Origin: Manis javanica
Lineage: Eukaryota > Chordata > Mammalia > Pholidota > Manidae
NCBI RefSeq assembly: GCF_040802235.1
Contig: NC_133170.1
Location: forward strand, 7,765,001-7,829,000
Direction of reading: 5' to 3'
Length of the DNA: 64,000 nucleotides
Below, piece after piece: positions 11,431 to 25,660 of the stretch. The translations under genes and the position numbers were made by a program. The notes under the pieces were generated by a model that was given only the letters and a program-made list of their open reading frames with translations, was not told the origin of the DNA and did no database searches. Within the stretch, counting starts at the first letter, position 1; every line of letters begins with the position of its first letter.

Positions 11431-14400
11431 TGAGAAGTTTTATAGCCTTTTTTTTTTTCCTAAAAGGTTTTTTACAGTGTGGCTGTTACGTTTTATAATG
11501 GGATTTGATTGAGTTCACTACTAAAATTCTCTGTGCCTAGCATTTTCTTCATGGGGATGTTTTTTTAAATTATAAATTCAATTGATTTCTGCTACTACCT
11601 TCATTATAATTTCTTTCTGTGTACTAACTCAGGGCGTGGCTTGTTAATGGGTTTGGCTGAGAAGTTCTTAGGGGATCCCAGAAATAGACTGCGTCCTCTC
11701 TGGGGTGATTTCTTGAGGCAAGGATTAATGCAGAGTAGTTGAAAAGGAAGTGTTATGTGGAGCACAAGACACGCTGAGATTGCTGTTGCCTAACTAATGA
11801 GATGATATTGTAGTTCTCAGAACCCCACGCCTCCACCTTTAGCCATCCTGACTAGTCCAGAAAAACAATCTCACTGAAAAGATCTATACAACTGCTGTGA
11901 TGTCTAGATGAGTCTCAAAATAAGAGTTTGACAACAGACCTTGTTGCCCCTTTTGTCAAATGGCAGTGGCTGCCTGGTAGCACTTAAAACCCTGGGAGTC
12001 CACACCAGGCACCTGTAATATCCATGAAGAAGACCAGGGGGATGGTCGGATTTCTAGAATGTTTTGAAGACATAATCCCAAACTAGTGAACTCAAGCCAA
12101 GAATACTTCTCGCACTGTCCGGGGTCTCACCTGAGAGATCCAGATGCCATCTCTTATAGTTCAGAGATGGCTTGTGCATCACAAAAAATAACAGCTATGG
12201 CACAGAGAGTGCATAGATTAGCTGATAGGGAGTTCAGAGCAGGGAGATTGTCCAATGCTGTATGCTTATCTGTGGAAGTATCTTTTGTAAGTTTTGGCCA
12301 AGTTTTTAAAGTGTGCCCACCCTGCCAGGATGGTGTTCCTAAGTGGTTAAATCTCTGGATCATAGTTCATTCTTCATCTTGTGAGTTATAGGATACACAC
12401 TTCAGTGAGATGTGATCCATAAAAGGTGGAGGGATCTGGAATATATGAAAGTCTCCCACATTACCCTGTAGTCATAAGTCAGATTTGTTTGTGGTAAACA
12501 AGTAAAGGTTTAGTTCTCTAGAGGGGGTATAGGCACTTTTGAGGCTATAGGTGTTTAAGATTGTAGAAGTTTGCCAGTTGTCTGTCCCTGGAGTAGGGCA
12601 GAGTTCTTAGTAAAGGTGAAAAACTCTGAGGATAGCAAGTGAGGAGAAGTCGATCCCATGTTTATCTCTACCTCTGTGCTGTCCCCTAGCTCCAGGAACA
12701 ATACTGTGATTGTTTTCCAGTATGATGTTGCTGCTTTGGGTCAAGGTTGGGAGTGTCTGAGGGCAGTTAGAGATGCCTGCTGTTGGGGCCTTTTTTTGAT
12801 ACTGGGGGAGATGAGTAAACATACCAGTGGGGTTTGTTATCAATAGTGTGCTCCTTATAACACGACTGAGTTTGCTCTTAGTAGTTTATGATAATTCTTG
12901 TAAGAGAGAAAATAAAGGTCAGGTGCCACCTTACTTCATCTGCAAAGCCATTACCCTGGTTCCCTTTTGTTCTAAGAACATCTCCAAATGTTTGGTCAAA
13001 TCTGGTGGATGTATTAGGGAAGCAGTTTCCAATTCTAGCCCTTGCTTGTAAACAAGTCCCCTTTTTCTAGGCCATGCACAGAAATGAGGGTAATGCAGCT
13101 TGTCTATGAATCTATCCAGAACATTGTCAGAAGGAATTGAGATGATTTTCAAGATTTCCCATGGATTTACCCTTCCTTTGATTGCAAACCAGACTGATAT
13201 CCTTGCAGTCCTTACTGGAAATGCAAGTATGGCCCAAGTTAAGCAGCCTTGTCCCTCGTCTTACGTTTTCTGTTGTCTCTGTTCTGTTTGAAGGAATCAG
13301 GAACAGCTAGATCCTTTGCAGAGCCTCCCATTCAACATTTTAGAGTCAGGCTTTAGCATCTGGAGACCCTACTAATGAATGTGTTCCAGCTGATTTAGGG
13401 CAGGCAGGCTGGGATTTTTAGGTCCTAGCAGTATTATAAATTCTTGGCAATTTTTTGTCTTTTCTCTTGCAACCTGGGGAAATCCTTTTGCTTTGGCAGA
13501 CCTATTTTTAGAAGAACTTGTACTTTGGGGATGGAAGCGGAGCAGGAGGATGTTTTGGGCTAAAGGGCTTTTGGGAAAAGGGCAGAGGATTCTGAAGAGA
13601 TCGAGAACTTGGAGGAGTTCGGTGGGGTACAGGAAAAGACAAGATTTTAATGGAACCAAATGGTCTTCAGTTCCTCATTTTTTATTAGCTTTGGGCAAAA
13701 AAAAAATCCTTTAATGAAGCTATTTTGAAGTCAGAATTTTGGTTAGAAGCTTCTTACCACTAAAAAAAGGCAAACCATTAAATATTAGGAATTGTCTTAC
13801 CCTTTTGTTCTAAGTTCTCTCTAAGATGAACAATTTTAATCACATTCAGAGTGCCTCCAAGTGGCCGCTTACATTCCAAATTATCTTTAGCGAAGTTGCA
13901 CCACGTTGTAAGATACACAGAAGAATTTAGGTTGTCATGAGGCTACATACCAGACGAAGACCTCTGGTCAGGAACTTTTACACCTCTCGTCTCAGGCGCC
14001 CAGTCAGAATTCAGCCCCCTCTGACCTCAGACCTCACAAATGTCACCCCCCAGTAAACCGGAGCTTTTGTTAACTTCATCTCCCAAAGCAACTCTCAGGA
14101 ACACAAAGATGGGACAGAGGGAAAAACAGGACTTGTAAAGTTTCCAGAAGATGACCCAAAGTAAAGTTTATTTTTTGAGGATGCTGGCCTGAGAAGACCT
14201 TGAAATTGTCAGATGTCTTGGCCGGTATTGAAAGATAGTGATTGGCATGTACACACCGATTTTAGGTTGGGGCTCACCTAAAGGAGCTCCTAAGAGTTCT
14301 CCCTTCTGTTTCTCATTGATGGACTGATGCCCCTGGTAAGTAATGCGGTCAGGCTGGGTTTTAGGGCTGGACTAGAATAGAGTTGGCCTATCTATGGTAC

Positions 14401-14510
14401 TTATTGTTGCCCTTACCCTTTCCCTAGCCTGTGGACTACATTGCTAGTCAGTCACAATAAATTTTTTTCTGCTCTGTACAGTGTCCCAGGTGATCACCAT
14501 GAATAGATCA
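11431..14510. other. 3-kb unassigned segment
   Basis: I cannot name this stretch. It has no splice-bounded frame or recognised protein. Its texture, with short broken open frames mainly readable on the minus strand (12154-12363, 12607-12843, 13372-13659), would suit the interior of a decayed LTR retroelement, but I have no specific match. Confidence 0.25.
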
Positions 14511-14514
14511 TATT

Positions 14515-14710
14515 GGCCGAACTGAGCATTAACTACGTGCCAGGTACTCTTCTAAGCACTTCATAGCAATTAACTCCCATAATCCTCATGTCAGTGCTTT
14601 TGACAGATTATGTAACCCTGCCTGAGGTCATGTACCCTGTCAGTGGTGAGACTGGGAAATAACCCCCAGCAGTCTGGCTACAGAGCCACGTGTTTTCCTG
14701 CCGCGCTTTC
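14515..14710 (-). repeat. MIR SINE
   Basis: A clear antisense MIR: 'actacgtgccaggtactctt', then 'aattaactcccataatcctc', then 'gtcagtggtgagactgggaa'. Almost full length. Confidence 0.88.
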
Positions 14711-17601
14711 ACCCCTGGTCAGAGTTAGCATGTGAACTGCAACCACAGCTGATATCATCAGTGTGCACGTAAAACAGGTCCTTAAAATAGTGGAAAGCTT
14801 TCACAGTTTTGGGTAAATGTGTCCTTCTGCCGCCATAGCTTGGCCTCTCCCTTGGGACGTCCTCTCCTGGCTCCCTGACAATAAAGAGTTAATGCCCGGG
14901 AAGAGGAGGCTTCCAGAAGCCGCTGAGGACCAGGCTGGGCTTCTTTCCACTTGGTTTGTGTTGGCCGATGCCCACGCCTCACCAGTCATTAAATATGGAT
15001 TTTAAAATACATCCCTGGATGTGACCCTTTTAGATCTCAGCTCTAGGAATATACAGTATCAATATTACTTACATAAAGTAAGTTATTTAAAGTACCATTG
15101 GTTCACACACTTCATACTATAATAAACAAATCCAAATTGAAATATAGAAAAAATATTTTAATAAAGTAAACATAGGACACCATTGCTCTTTTCTAATGAA
15201 CTCTTACTATATTTTTCCAAACCTCTTTTCTCATCACTACTGAAAGCTAATTTCTCACTGATGATATCGTAGTGCTTTCCTGGTCACTTCTGAAGAATGA
15301 TAAAATAGGGCATTTGTCTGGCCAATGGGTTTTCAGTTCCCGGCAAGTGCACTATGGATTCAATGTGACCGAAGAAATGAAAGCAGAACATTCTCGGGGT
15401 GGAAGGGTTCTACCCAACTTCATTCCCACGGTGGCAGGTCAGTCACTAGAATCCCATCCACTCAGAGCGAGTCTGCGTGCAGAAGCCGGTCCCTGCCTCT
15501 GGGCCTTTCCGCCCCCGCAGCCGTCTCAGTTTCTGTCCCCAGCGCTGCCACCACTCCAGTCTGGTCTCTGCTCTCGTGCAGCCCTACCACCATGTTGCCC
15601 AGAGCACTGGGCAGAGCTCTTTATATAGAGTCAGATAACAATGTATTGCCCACACATGTGTAGTTAGCCAGCCAACCAGGGCCAGCTGAGAATCCTGGCC
15701 ACAGGAACCTTCACTTTATCCACAGCATTTCTCCTTAATTTTTAAAATACAATCATCTGATTACAAGTTCTCAGTGGAATGAAACTTTACTTGTACGACC
15801 CTTGTTTCTGGTGCAGACTTTCCTGGTTAGGATAATTGCCCCAGCGTCTCTGAGCTGTGCCTTATTGTTTATAAGAAGCTGCTGGGCATTTCTGAGACAC
15901 CCAGGACCAGAAGCCCTGCAGAAAGCTGGCCTGTGAGTGGGGGCTGCTGCCACCCCAGCCCCAGGAAGGTGAAATTGTTGGTGGGTACTGGAGCTCTCTC
16001 TGCTCCTGTCTGCCGGCATAAACACCGGCTGCCCTTATGCTCCAAGACCTGTTTCACTTCAGAACTGATTTGCTGGCTCCTGTATTTGAGTAAACATTGG
16101 CATTCCCTCCCTTAACTGCTGACCTGGTCTCTGTGTCAATTCCTTCATTCCTCTCTGCTGCAGATCCTGGCTCCCTGGCAGCCCCCATCACTGACCCGAC
16201 CAGGCCTGGACCCCACTGTTGCCAAGCCCTGTAGAGAAGGAGTGGCCTCCTCGGAGCTAGTTTCTTCTGAGATGTAATTTAGATACTATAAAAGCTTCCG
16301 CTGCATTCAGCCTCGAGTTGAAGCTGGGCTGACAGATGCGTAAATTGAATTTTAAAAGGACCAGGTTCATTTTGACATACCAGCAACATTGTTATAGAAG
16401 AAGAGAACCATTTAACACTGGGAAAATAACAAAAAATGTATATTAGGAATTGCTCTCTATTCATATTTGAAGAGTAAAGAGAAATGATCTTAAGTTGTAG
16501 CTACTGAATAACGTTAGATAAAAGAAAAACCTGGGGAAGAGAAAGTTGAGAGTAAGAAATTGAAAATATTCCTTGTTTGGAGGTTTTAGAAGATTTGCAG
16601 TAGTTTTAGGCAAGGCTGTCTGGAGGAGGAGGGTTGACCTTGGAGCGTCCTTCCCGAAGGAAAGCAGGTGGAAGTGGTTCTCAATCAGAAGTCAGGATTA
16701 ACATCACTCAGTGTAGGGAACCATGTAGAAAGCGAATCCTATATGTGATAACTGTTGCATGGCTCCAGAGTATGAATTTATTCAACTTCAGTCAGAAATT
16801 TATAAAATTCTGTAAATGTGTTATTTTCTTTTTTTTTAAAGGTTTGAAGATACTTACAATACACATTGTAATAGAAAAAGAAAAAAGCGAATTTCCCACC
16901 TGTCTCCAAGAAAACCTAAAAACATCCAACTTCTGGAAATCCTCTCTTCTATCCATTTATGAAATTATTCAAACATTTATCCATTCCCTCAATTAACAAA
17001 TACCTGATTTGCTACGGCGCGCAGGCAGTCTGCCAAGCTCCCGGGGTAGACAGACCGGGGCTGGTCCCCCTTTTGGTAATTGAAAGCTAGCGGTTTACAA
17101 CAATATGGTTTATAACAATAAAACATTTATAAAGCAGAAAATATACTTGTAAAGTCCTAGGCTTCTGACTGTAAGTCTGCATTGTTTAAAACTTCATTTT
17201 TTCATGGTCTGAGGTGATTTGTATCTATTGTGTTTACTAGATTTGTTCTAGTCTTTACTCCATTGTTACCTTACATATACCATTGTAAGAAGAAAACATA
17301 AAAATTGTATCTTTTCACTCTCTACTTGCTTGGAAGCCACATTACTGTTTTGTTAAGGGTTCTTTAAGAAGAGACTGGAAAAATGGAGATGCGTCAGTTT
17401 GACTCAGCTGTCTCTTGTTCTTTTTTAGAAAATGTGTGTGTGCGCGTGAGAGAGGGAGAAAGACGTGTCTGTAGAATGCGCCTGAAACATCGTTGTAAAG
17501 CCTCGTGACTAATTCCTAATCTGTCCTTTTCCAGACAATTCAGTAATCTCAGAACACTTGGAGCCATGTAGCCCCTCATCATTTACATGCTATGGATGTC
17601 A
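14711..17601. other. Intergenic sequence, nothing recognised
   Basis: The GC-richer patches at 14,800-15,000, 15,330-15,660 and 15,870-16,230 contain open frames on both strands. None has flanking splice sites plus a recognisable product. The remainder is AT-rich. Confidence 0.4.
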
Positions 17602-17860
17602 TTTTTCTGGTTTTTTTTTTAAAGCTTCATTGACAAATAATTTACCCACCATACAATTCATCCTTATAAGGTGTGCAAGTCAGTGGATTTTTATTGTGCA
17701 GCCACCCCCACAACATAGCGTTAGAACATTCCATGGCTGACCAGAACCCTGTGCTTGCTGATAGCCCCTCCCCATTAGCCTCTCCCCAGCCTTTGGCAAC
17801 CAGTACGTTTTCTGCCTGTAGATTTTTAAGCAGGCAATTTTCAACTAGATTTAATCAGTG
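17602..17860 (-). mobile_element. Ancient L1 3' UTR fragment, antisense
   Basis: The stretch 'aaagcttcattgacaaataa', 'catacaattcatccttataa', 'cagtggatttttattgtgca' and 'ccagcctttggcaaccagta' follows the order of an antisense old L1 3' end. Non-coding. Confidence 0.75.
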
Positions 17861-19249
17861 TTACCATATTTACCATTTAAATTGCATTCTTTTTCTTCCC
17901 CTATCTCGGTGCTTTCTTTGAGAGTCATTTTCATTCTGTTGGAAGACCACCCGCTAGCATTTCCTTTAGTGCAGAGATGGTGATAAACTCTTTCTGCTTC
18001 TGTTAGTAAAAGTCTTTTGGTGAGATGATCAAGGCCCCTGGGCGCTGGGCTGGAGTCGGAAGCGGTGGCCCACTTCCAGTTCCTCTATGTTTCTAGGGTG
18101 CTGCCCCTATTTCTTTGGGGTCCCACCCTGTGTATAGGTTGGCTTGCCAGGACACCCATCTTTAGTGGAACTGGGGCTCCAAGTGTTTCATCCTTCTTGG
18201 TTCCTGGAGAGCCTCAGCCTCCCACTCATCCCTGGGGCTCAGAGGGCCCCAAATGTGGAGCCCATTCTCTGTCTTCTCCTTGACTGGCTCTTCTCATCTG
18301 TTGAGAATCTGATGTTATGATGAAACTGTTGTTGGTTAATCAGATTTTCTGTGTATCCTCAGAAGGACTGGAATTGCAATCATTAAGTCCCCCACTGCAG
18401 GGAGGAAAAGTCTCTCTCATTTTTTTTTTTATGCCCATGATGTTCCTATTTTCTCAGGTTTAGTGCAACGATGTCAGTTCACTATCTCCTAAAAACAGAG
18501 CAAATAAGTAGAGCAAAGGAGCTTAAACTCCTGACCTACAACTTTAAAAGAAAGAAACCCAGTATTTCCTTGAAAATCCTAGGACAAGAATATTCTTGGA
18601 AAAATAGGTCTTTTCGTTACCTTCCTATTTTTTTGCTAGTTCATTTTCACCATAAACTCAGCTTTACAAGGGAAAAAAAACAACTTTTATTTTTTAAGGC
18701 AGATTGAGGCAAGGGATAAACATTAAGTGATAAAACAGCCAAATAACTTGGCTAGTCATTCCTTTGTAACCATGGGGAAATATGAAAAACTTCTTCTGAA
18801 GCAATTGTTAAAAATTTATGTCATGTGATATTAAAGGTTGAAGTTTTGGCAAGCAAAATGATTTAAAGTTTCTTTGGGAAGCAATTTGATCCTGGCAGTC
18901 AAATTCGAAACAAGAGAGCAGCTGGTGACTCATGAGCGGCCGGAGGTATTTGCAGGCCCCAGGAATTGAGAAGGTTTAGAATCCCAGCCCCACCACTGCA
19001 GAGACAGCAATAAGCAAAATAGATGATGGTCCTCCAGAGGACATCAGGTTAGGCTGATAGCCACATCTCCAACATAATAATTAATAAATAAATAAATAGA
19101 AATTGGGAAGCAGATATCTAATAGCTGCTGGATAGTAGGTTTTCATTTTTTCATATTGGAAAGACATGGAAGTAGCAAGATTAATAACGAGAGAAAGGTG
19201 AGAAAAACCATCACCACCGTCTTCATAATATTTGTCCATAGCCAACTTT
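17861..19249. other. Intergenic sequence with a short (TAAA)n run
   Basis: No gene seen. A short 'aaataaataaataaata' run lies near 19080-19100. A GC-richer patch at 18,040-18,290 has no exon signature. Confidence 0.4.
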
Positions 19250-19400
19250 TTCTGTGTGCATTTCCCGTGTGGCAAGCATTCTTCAAAGCTATGACTTAGC
19301 GCATTTTAGTGCCCACCATACCCCTCAGAGGTACTTTCACAGGTGAAGACGCTGGCTGCCCGTCTAGTGGTGATCTGGCAGAACAAGGCCCAGCGTATCT
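19250..19400 (-). repeat. MIR SINE fragment
   Basis: Antisense MIR pattern: 'gtgtggcaagcattcttcaa', 'cagaggtactttcacaggtg', 'gtctagtggtgatctggca'. Diverged. Confidence 0.6.
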
Positions 19401-21378
19401 TGACTATGAACCATTCAAAGCAGAACAAAGCAGTTGGTTCAGATACAAGTCTGAGTAGTTGGAATATCAAAATTCTGCTACGTAGCATGAACACGGAGTA
19501 AATGGAATCCTCCTCTATTCAGAAACAAGTCATTTTCCATTTGGGGGCAATAATAAAACTCAAGACTAGGTTCAGTGATGACAAATTATAGCCAGAACTG
19601 TTAGCCACCAGGGTACCTCTTTGTGCCTAAGTTACTTACTATCTTTATAAATGGCTCTTAATATTTTTCATGGATTTTTTCACATCTTCTAGATGTCTTA
19701 TTCATAGAAATACTCTAAGATGGCAATGTTATTCTTGTGTGATAATTTCACTTCTGTATGTGTAGAATAGTGAAAATTCTTCTGGAAACCTCCTAAAAAG
19801 TACCCCAAAATACAAAAGGTGTTATCTTCTTAGACTCAATTAAAAATGTATCAGAATTACACTTATCCAAATAGAAGTGATAACATCTAAAGCTAAGAAA
19901 TTTTTATACATGTTTATTTTATAGAAGGTTTATGTATGTACAAGACATTCATATATTCATATATACATGGCAACAGTTTATAATGCTGAACTTTTATTTT
20001 TATGCACAGCATTATTGTTTAGTACCCCTGCCTCCTGGTAGCCATATTCTACTGGCTCAGGGGAAGAACTGTTTGCTATTTGCGGGTCAACCTATCAACA
20101 GAGAGTGGCCTCCTGGAGGGCTACGGAGGGGGGGATTCTGAGAATTGCGTCTGGAATGGCTGTGCAGACTACCACAGTTGATTAGTGTTTTTTTAGAAGC
20201 ATAGAAAGGAAGAGGGTTTATGGTATGTTTAATGGGTTTGCCATCTCTGTCCCTCGAGACACCACCTCTCAGTAGCTGTTATCTGAATTCGGGCCAAGAA
20301 TGAAGGAAAAAAACCACGGGGGGTGTTTCCATAAATACAGATTGGTGGGCAATGACAGCATTACAAGGAGGCCCTGATTCGTAGAAGGTAGGTATAAAGC
20401 TGGCTCTCTTAAAAAAGGTTGTCAGATGGATAAAACGCTCTTCTCATCCCTCCAACTACTTAAGAGAGAAAGAATAAAATCACTGAACAAATTGGAAATG
20501 AAAGAGACAGAGAATGTGAAACAGACTGTGAAGCTAGAATCTGCTTCTACTTTGTCTTCCGTCTAAATGGAAAGGCCACAACATTCAGCACTAATCCAAG
20601 ATGTGCAAAGAAGGCTTAAATCTGTTTAAAAGCAATAACCACTATAACAACAACTACAAAAAACCCGGCCATTTCATTCACAGAAATCTGGCCAAAAATA
20701 AAATCCAAAAGAGATTTTTCATATTGTTTTTATAAGCTGCAGTGGGGCCTGAAAAGATTCACTTGTATCCTTCTAGATTAGCTCACAGATGGAAAAACAG
20801 GCCAAAAAATAAGATTTAGCAGCACAGTAAGAGAAGATGGGATATCGTTATTTCTCAAGGGAAACTGTTTATCTCCAGATATAATCTTTACTTTCTGGCA
20901 AAGAAGAACTGGCAGGTGTGTTCTCCAACTTCTTTAAATAATATGGGATGCAAACAATGTCACTGGCTTTTGGCAGATATTTTATTAAGCCCCTTGTGCC
21001 CTGAGCCTACTAATTGTGGCTGTCCCCAGACCTTCCAAGGAGTGAGGGGAGTAGACCTCTGGACCATCTGTGTAGTGGGAACTCCTTTACAAATACTTTT
21101 TATAATCCAATAAAACATAAATAAATGTGACACATTAAATAAAACACATTAAAACAAAATGTTACTATATTCATAAAACGTAAAGCACTTAATGTTGATG
21201 ACAGTAATAAGTATTTTATATAGACCAACCAAGCTGTCCAATTTTTCTCATTATCTTATCTAAAGAAATCAGTAGTTTCGAACCTCATCATCTACAAAAT
21301 GACAGTCACATACGCGTGCTGGAAGTTAACTCTTCCTGTAGCATTTATGCAGTGGTTCTTGTTTTTTATGGTTTCCAT
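19401..21378. other. Intergenic sequence, nothing recognised
   Basis: AT-rich non-coding DNA. No repeat family or exon that I can support. Confidence 0.4.
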
Positions 21379-21416
21379 CCCCCCTCCTTCCCTCCCTCCT
21401 TCCCTTCCTTCCTTTT
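21379..21416. repeat. CCTT-rich pyrimidine microsatellite
   Basis: Run of C and T with imperfect CCTT/CCCT periodicity ('ccctccttccctccctcctt'). Confidence 0.9.
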
Positions 21417-21609
21417 GTTTTATTTTTGTAGCCTTTCCTGAAGATTTTAAATGGGGAAAAAGAAGAGACTTTGACATTACAGCTTTGGGATGCCTATTAT
21501 TTCTTCCATTCTTCTTGTCAGGGGGGTAGTTATCCAGTTTTTTTCAAAGAAAAATTTTGTACTATAGAAATATTTAAAAGTAGAAAATTGGCCATAAGCA
21601 TCTGAGTAC

Positions 21610-22185
21610 AGTCTCCACAAGAGTGCCCTCCCTTCTGACACGAGCTGCAATTTGGGGGCTTCCAAAAACCAACTTCAGTGTTGATAATTTGCTAGAATTC
21701 ACAGAACTCCCTGAAAGCCATTACACTCACAGTTATGGATTATTACAGGGAGCGGACACAGATGAAAATCAGCCAAGGAAAGAGCGCACAAGGCAGAGTC
21801 CGTATGCACCAAACACAGTGCCCGTTGTCCGCTCTCCAAGAAGTCAGGACGTGTCACTCTCCGGGCATTAATGTGACAACATGCACGGAGTATTGTTAGC
21901 CAGGGAAGCTTACCGAAGCCTTTGGCGTATAGAGCTTTTATTGGTCTCATCACATACCACCTGCATGGAAACCTTTAGTTTTCAGCCCTCCCAGAGGTCA
22001 GGCTAGTATCTTACTTCCCCCAGAGGTCAGACCTGAGGCTGTGGGGCCCAGAGCTCCCATCATAAGCTTCATTACTAGACTGTCTGGTGGCCAAAGTTCC
22101 CAGCACACAAAGATGCTCCTGTCAGGCAGGACATTTCAGAGGCCTGAAGATTATCTCCCAGTAGTCAAGGGCTGATGTCACCTGT
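21610..22185 (-). mobile_element. Solo LTR-like retroviral remnant, antisense
   Basis: The order 'tttgctagaattcacagaac', 'ggattattacagggagcgga', a run with 'cagatgaaaatcagccaagg' and a distal part with paired 'cagaggtcag' segments resembles the reverse of the LTR type also seen at about 36095-36800 (+) and 39670-40500 (-). I do not assign a subfamily; an ERVL-class LTR is my guess. No internal retroviral genes are visible alongside it. Confidence 0.55.
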
Positions 22186-25100
22186 CTTACTCTCTTTAGT
22201 AAAGTTACTTGCCTCAGTATAATTGAGAGTATTAAGTATTACTTGGTATTATGTAATATTAAGTCGATCAATACTAATTAAACTTACTCTCTTTAGTAAG
22301 ATTAATTCTTCACTAATAAGTGTAATGAATTCTCTGCCCCTGCCCATACCTATCACTTAAATTCAAAATTATAAATCCAATAATGACCAATCTTATTTCA
22401 TTGGATGGTGTACCAGAGTCAACTCATACCAATTCACAAAAACTAATTGTTAAATATACAGTCACTGAGTAAGCTGGTTGTTAAACGCAGTCGTTATAAA
22501 ATATTTAGTCATATAAACTTAAATAAATTGGATTACAAAAGTAATACCTGTTCAAAACTTGTAATTTTCTAATTATTTTCCTATTAATATGCTCTTGATC
22601 TCATCTACATCTGTACTATCTGTGTGGTGAAATTCTGTAGAATGTTACGCTAGAGCGCATCTCTTCCCAAATCTGTGTTCAGTGACATCACATTGGTACA
22701 TGACATTAACCACGGTAAGCATATTTGCACCATGAGATTCAGCCAATGTTATGAGTCAGGACTTTTATGGGATACTCTTTTATTTTATGAAGCATCTTTC
22801 CACTGATATTTCTAGAGCTGTTAAGACTATTTTTAGGCTGTGAAAACCATGGGCTGAACTTCTGATAAATTTCAAACTATAAATCATAGAGCATCTAGAG
22901 GTGATGATTCTGATGGAATAATTTCTCTAAAAAAATTTAACTTCATACGAATCAATTTGTTGTAAGTCTGAATTTAACTTTAAATGTAAATTTATACATG
23001 GCATTTTAGTGTTTTACATGACATTTCTTGTAAATTGTGGAGGTTGTCAAGGAACTAAAAGTGGCTTTTTGATTTGTATGTAATTAAAATGTAGAATAAA
23101 AAAGTATGCAATTAAAGTTTAACTCATATGAGAACACTGTTTTTTCGTTGTACACAATAATCTTAGAATCTAACTTATTTCTGAGTGTGGATATTTGCTG
23201 TGCTGTGTTGTGCAGAGATTCTAAGCTCTTTGAAGACTTCTTGTACTTCATATGCTTTCTTACAATTTACACGTGGTCTGCTTTTATCTTGTAGTAATTT
23301 GCTGACAAAGTTTATTGCCTGAGAGCCAGAAACTGCAAGATCACAGGTACTTTTTTGACGTTCTTTAGTTTTAATCCTGTGCAGATGCCACAGAGATGGA
23401 TTTTGGGGATCAAATGGCAAGTCAGCGTATCTCAGTGAGGAGCCTGTCCTCTCTCCTGGGGGCCGCCTCTCACCACCATTGGTGCCACCACTGTAGGCTC
23501 AGGTTTGGGCCCGGCTTTCCCTTGACCATGTGGCACTCCAGACTGTCCCATGTTTGCCTGCAGGATGCTAGGCCAGCTTCTTAAGAGTGCATGCTGTCTG
23601 TCCTACCATAGGCTTATGGGGTGGTGTGGTAGGTATATTTTGATTTTCTGTTCTTTTTTCTATTTTTCTTCAAGAACAGGTAATAGTTAAATAACTAGGC
23701 AACAAAAATTTATTTTTTAATGTAAACTATCAGTTCTTTTCCTGAATTCCTGCCTTTGACCCTTATATATATATAGGGCATACCTGAACAGGGTACACTA
23801 GCTGAAAAAGAGCAGTGGGCAGTCATTTGAAATTTGTTTTATTAAAACACCTACTTGCCCTTGATTTATTTTTAGTTGTGTCCCAATTCCTTTCAGAACT
23901 AGGGTCCATTTTAATTTGCATGAGTGACTTAATCCATATGCATCTCAGAGAGGGACTTCTATACTAACTTATGTTTTAAATTGCTCTGAATGGACAAAGG
24001 GTATCTTAGAAGATAGTACTGCTCTAATTATAAATCCTTTAAAAACAATCAGAGACCAAGTAACAAGAATGAAATCTGTTTTCCTTTTGGGCCCCTGTAT
24101 TAGCCAAGATGAGTGCTTTACACCTTGAGACGCAAAAGGCTTGATGGGTTGTCTTATTTGTGTAAACCTTCTCTGACATCAACACTTTCAATGGGTTTTC
24201 TGGTACCACCGAACAATACTGAATCAGGAAATGATGGGGCTGCAAAGGAACTGTTCAGTTAAAGAAAGTACTTACTGGTTTGCCCTTCAGAGAATTTAAG
24301 GTCTCTCACTATAGTATAGTAATTTAATCCCAAATTCATTATGTGAACTAAATAGAATAGAGATACCACGGAACCTAGAGGAAAGCTTAATGATGCACAC
24401 TCTGTGCTCAGAAATCTGGAATCCCACTTACAGGTTTATTTATCTCTATCCCCTTCTATTATTGTCTTTTTGGAGTGTGGCTCTGATCCTTCTTCACTTC
24501 TCTCCATTGTCATAGAGAACTCAACTATTTTCATCAAAAAAAGAAAACTCAGATAAGGAGTGGAAAGGACTGTGCTTCTGCTCTCTATCAAAATTTATTT
24601 TTAGACTCTCGCTTTGGGATTGAGACATTGTCTCAAAGAAGCCTCTATTAATTATAGGTAAGGATTATTGATACATTGTCCTGTTATTATCATTTCAAAA
24701 AGGACAGCTTTTTTTTTACTATTGTAATGCTTTGACTTAGAAAGTTACTTTTATGGTGTTAACCTTACACATACATAAATTTGAGCAACTTTCATCATCT
24801 AACCCTATGCCCAGCACATTGCAGCACAAAGTATATCCTAATGTATTTTTATTCAATTGATGGGCAGGCAAAGAGGAAAGGTTGGAGTGTCCTGTGGGGA
24901 GATGGTAGACTCAGGTGTGTGTGGGGTCTGGATAATAAAGCAAGGAAGCATCTAACAGTTTTGATGAAAACATCAATGCTCTCTGGGTTTTCAATTTCAT
25001 TTCTCATTAATTTTCAAGTCACCAAAAAACAAAGTGAGATGAATGAAATGCATGCTGATTTAGAATGTTTGTCTTAATTCACTGAGTTTTCAACTGCTCA

Positions 25101-25660
25101 GCTATATCTTAAATTAAAAAATAAGTTCGGATAGTAAAGAGTCCACAAATGCTCACTTAGTATAAAAACAGTTTTTGCCTGTAGATCGATGAACCTTTTA
25201 AGGATTTTGAAAGAATGGGAACAAAAGGGTGAATTTTGTGTTTTAAATTTTTCTATCTGGCTGTGTCAAATTTCAGGTAACTTCAATGGGAATTTACAAG
25301 AGGCCTCAGAGTTAACAGATTTATAAAACCTGGGGAAATTGTAGTAATTATCACTCCGGGATATCTAATTTATTTACATATTACATCGAGTATTTTTTTT
25401 AAAAGAAAGCCTTTCAGAAAAAAACAGGATGATTGGGAACCCAAGCCCAGAGGACTGAACAGTTTTTTTTTTTGTTATTAATATTTCTTTTTTTTTTTTT
25501 AAAGTGATCTGACTTAGCAAGAACAGTTCAAAGAAACAGCTCACAGCCCAGGAAATAAAAATCGGACTCAAATGATCCACTTGGGAGGGACGAAAAGTAA
25601 TTTGCTTGGCATCTCCCGGATTGTCTTTAGAGTTCAGTAAAAAAAGAAAACGAGGAGAAA
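22186..25660. other. AT-rich sequence directly upstream of the TMTC1 CpG island
   Basis: About 3.5 kb of AT-rich DNA. Two similar 'cttactctctttagta' segments occur near 22188 and 22285. Long T runs lie at about 25,387-25,396 and 25,462-25,502, just before the base composition switches to GC-rich. I recognise no gene or named repeat. Confidence 0.45.

Noticed and set aside
15272..15663. Overlapping plus-strand open frames of 112-118 codons upstream of TMTC1
   Set aside because: No splice-site pair, no start context or domain, and both frames are equally open, as expected for a GC-richer patch.
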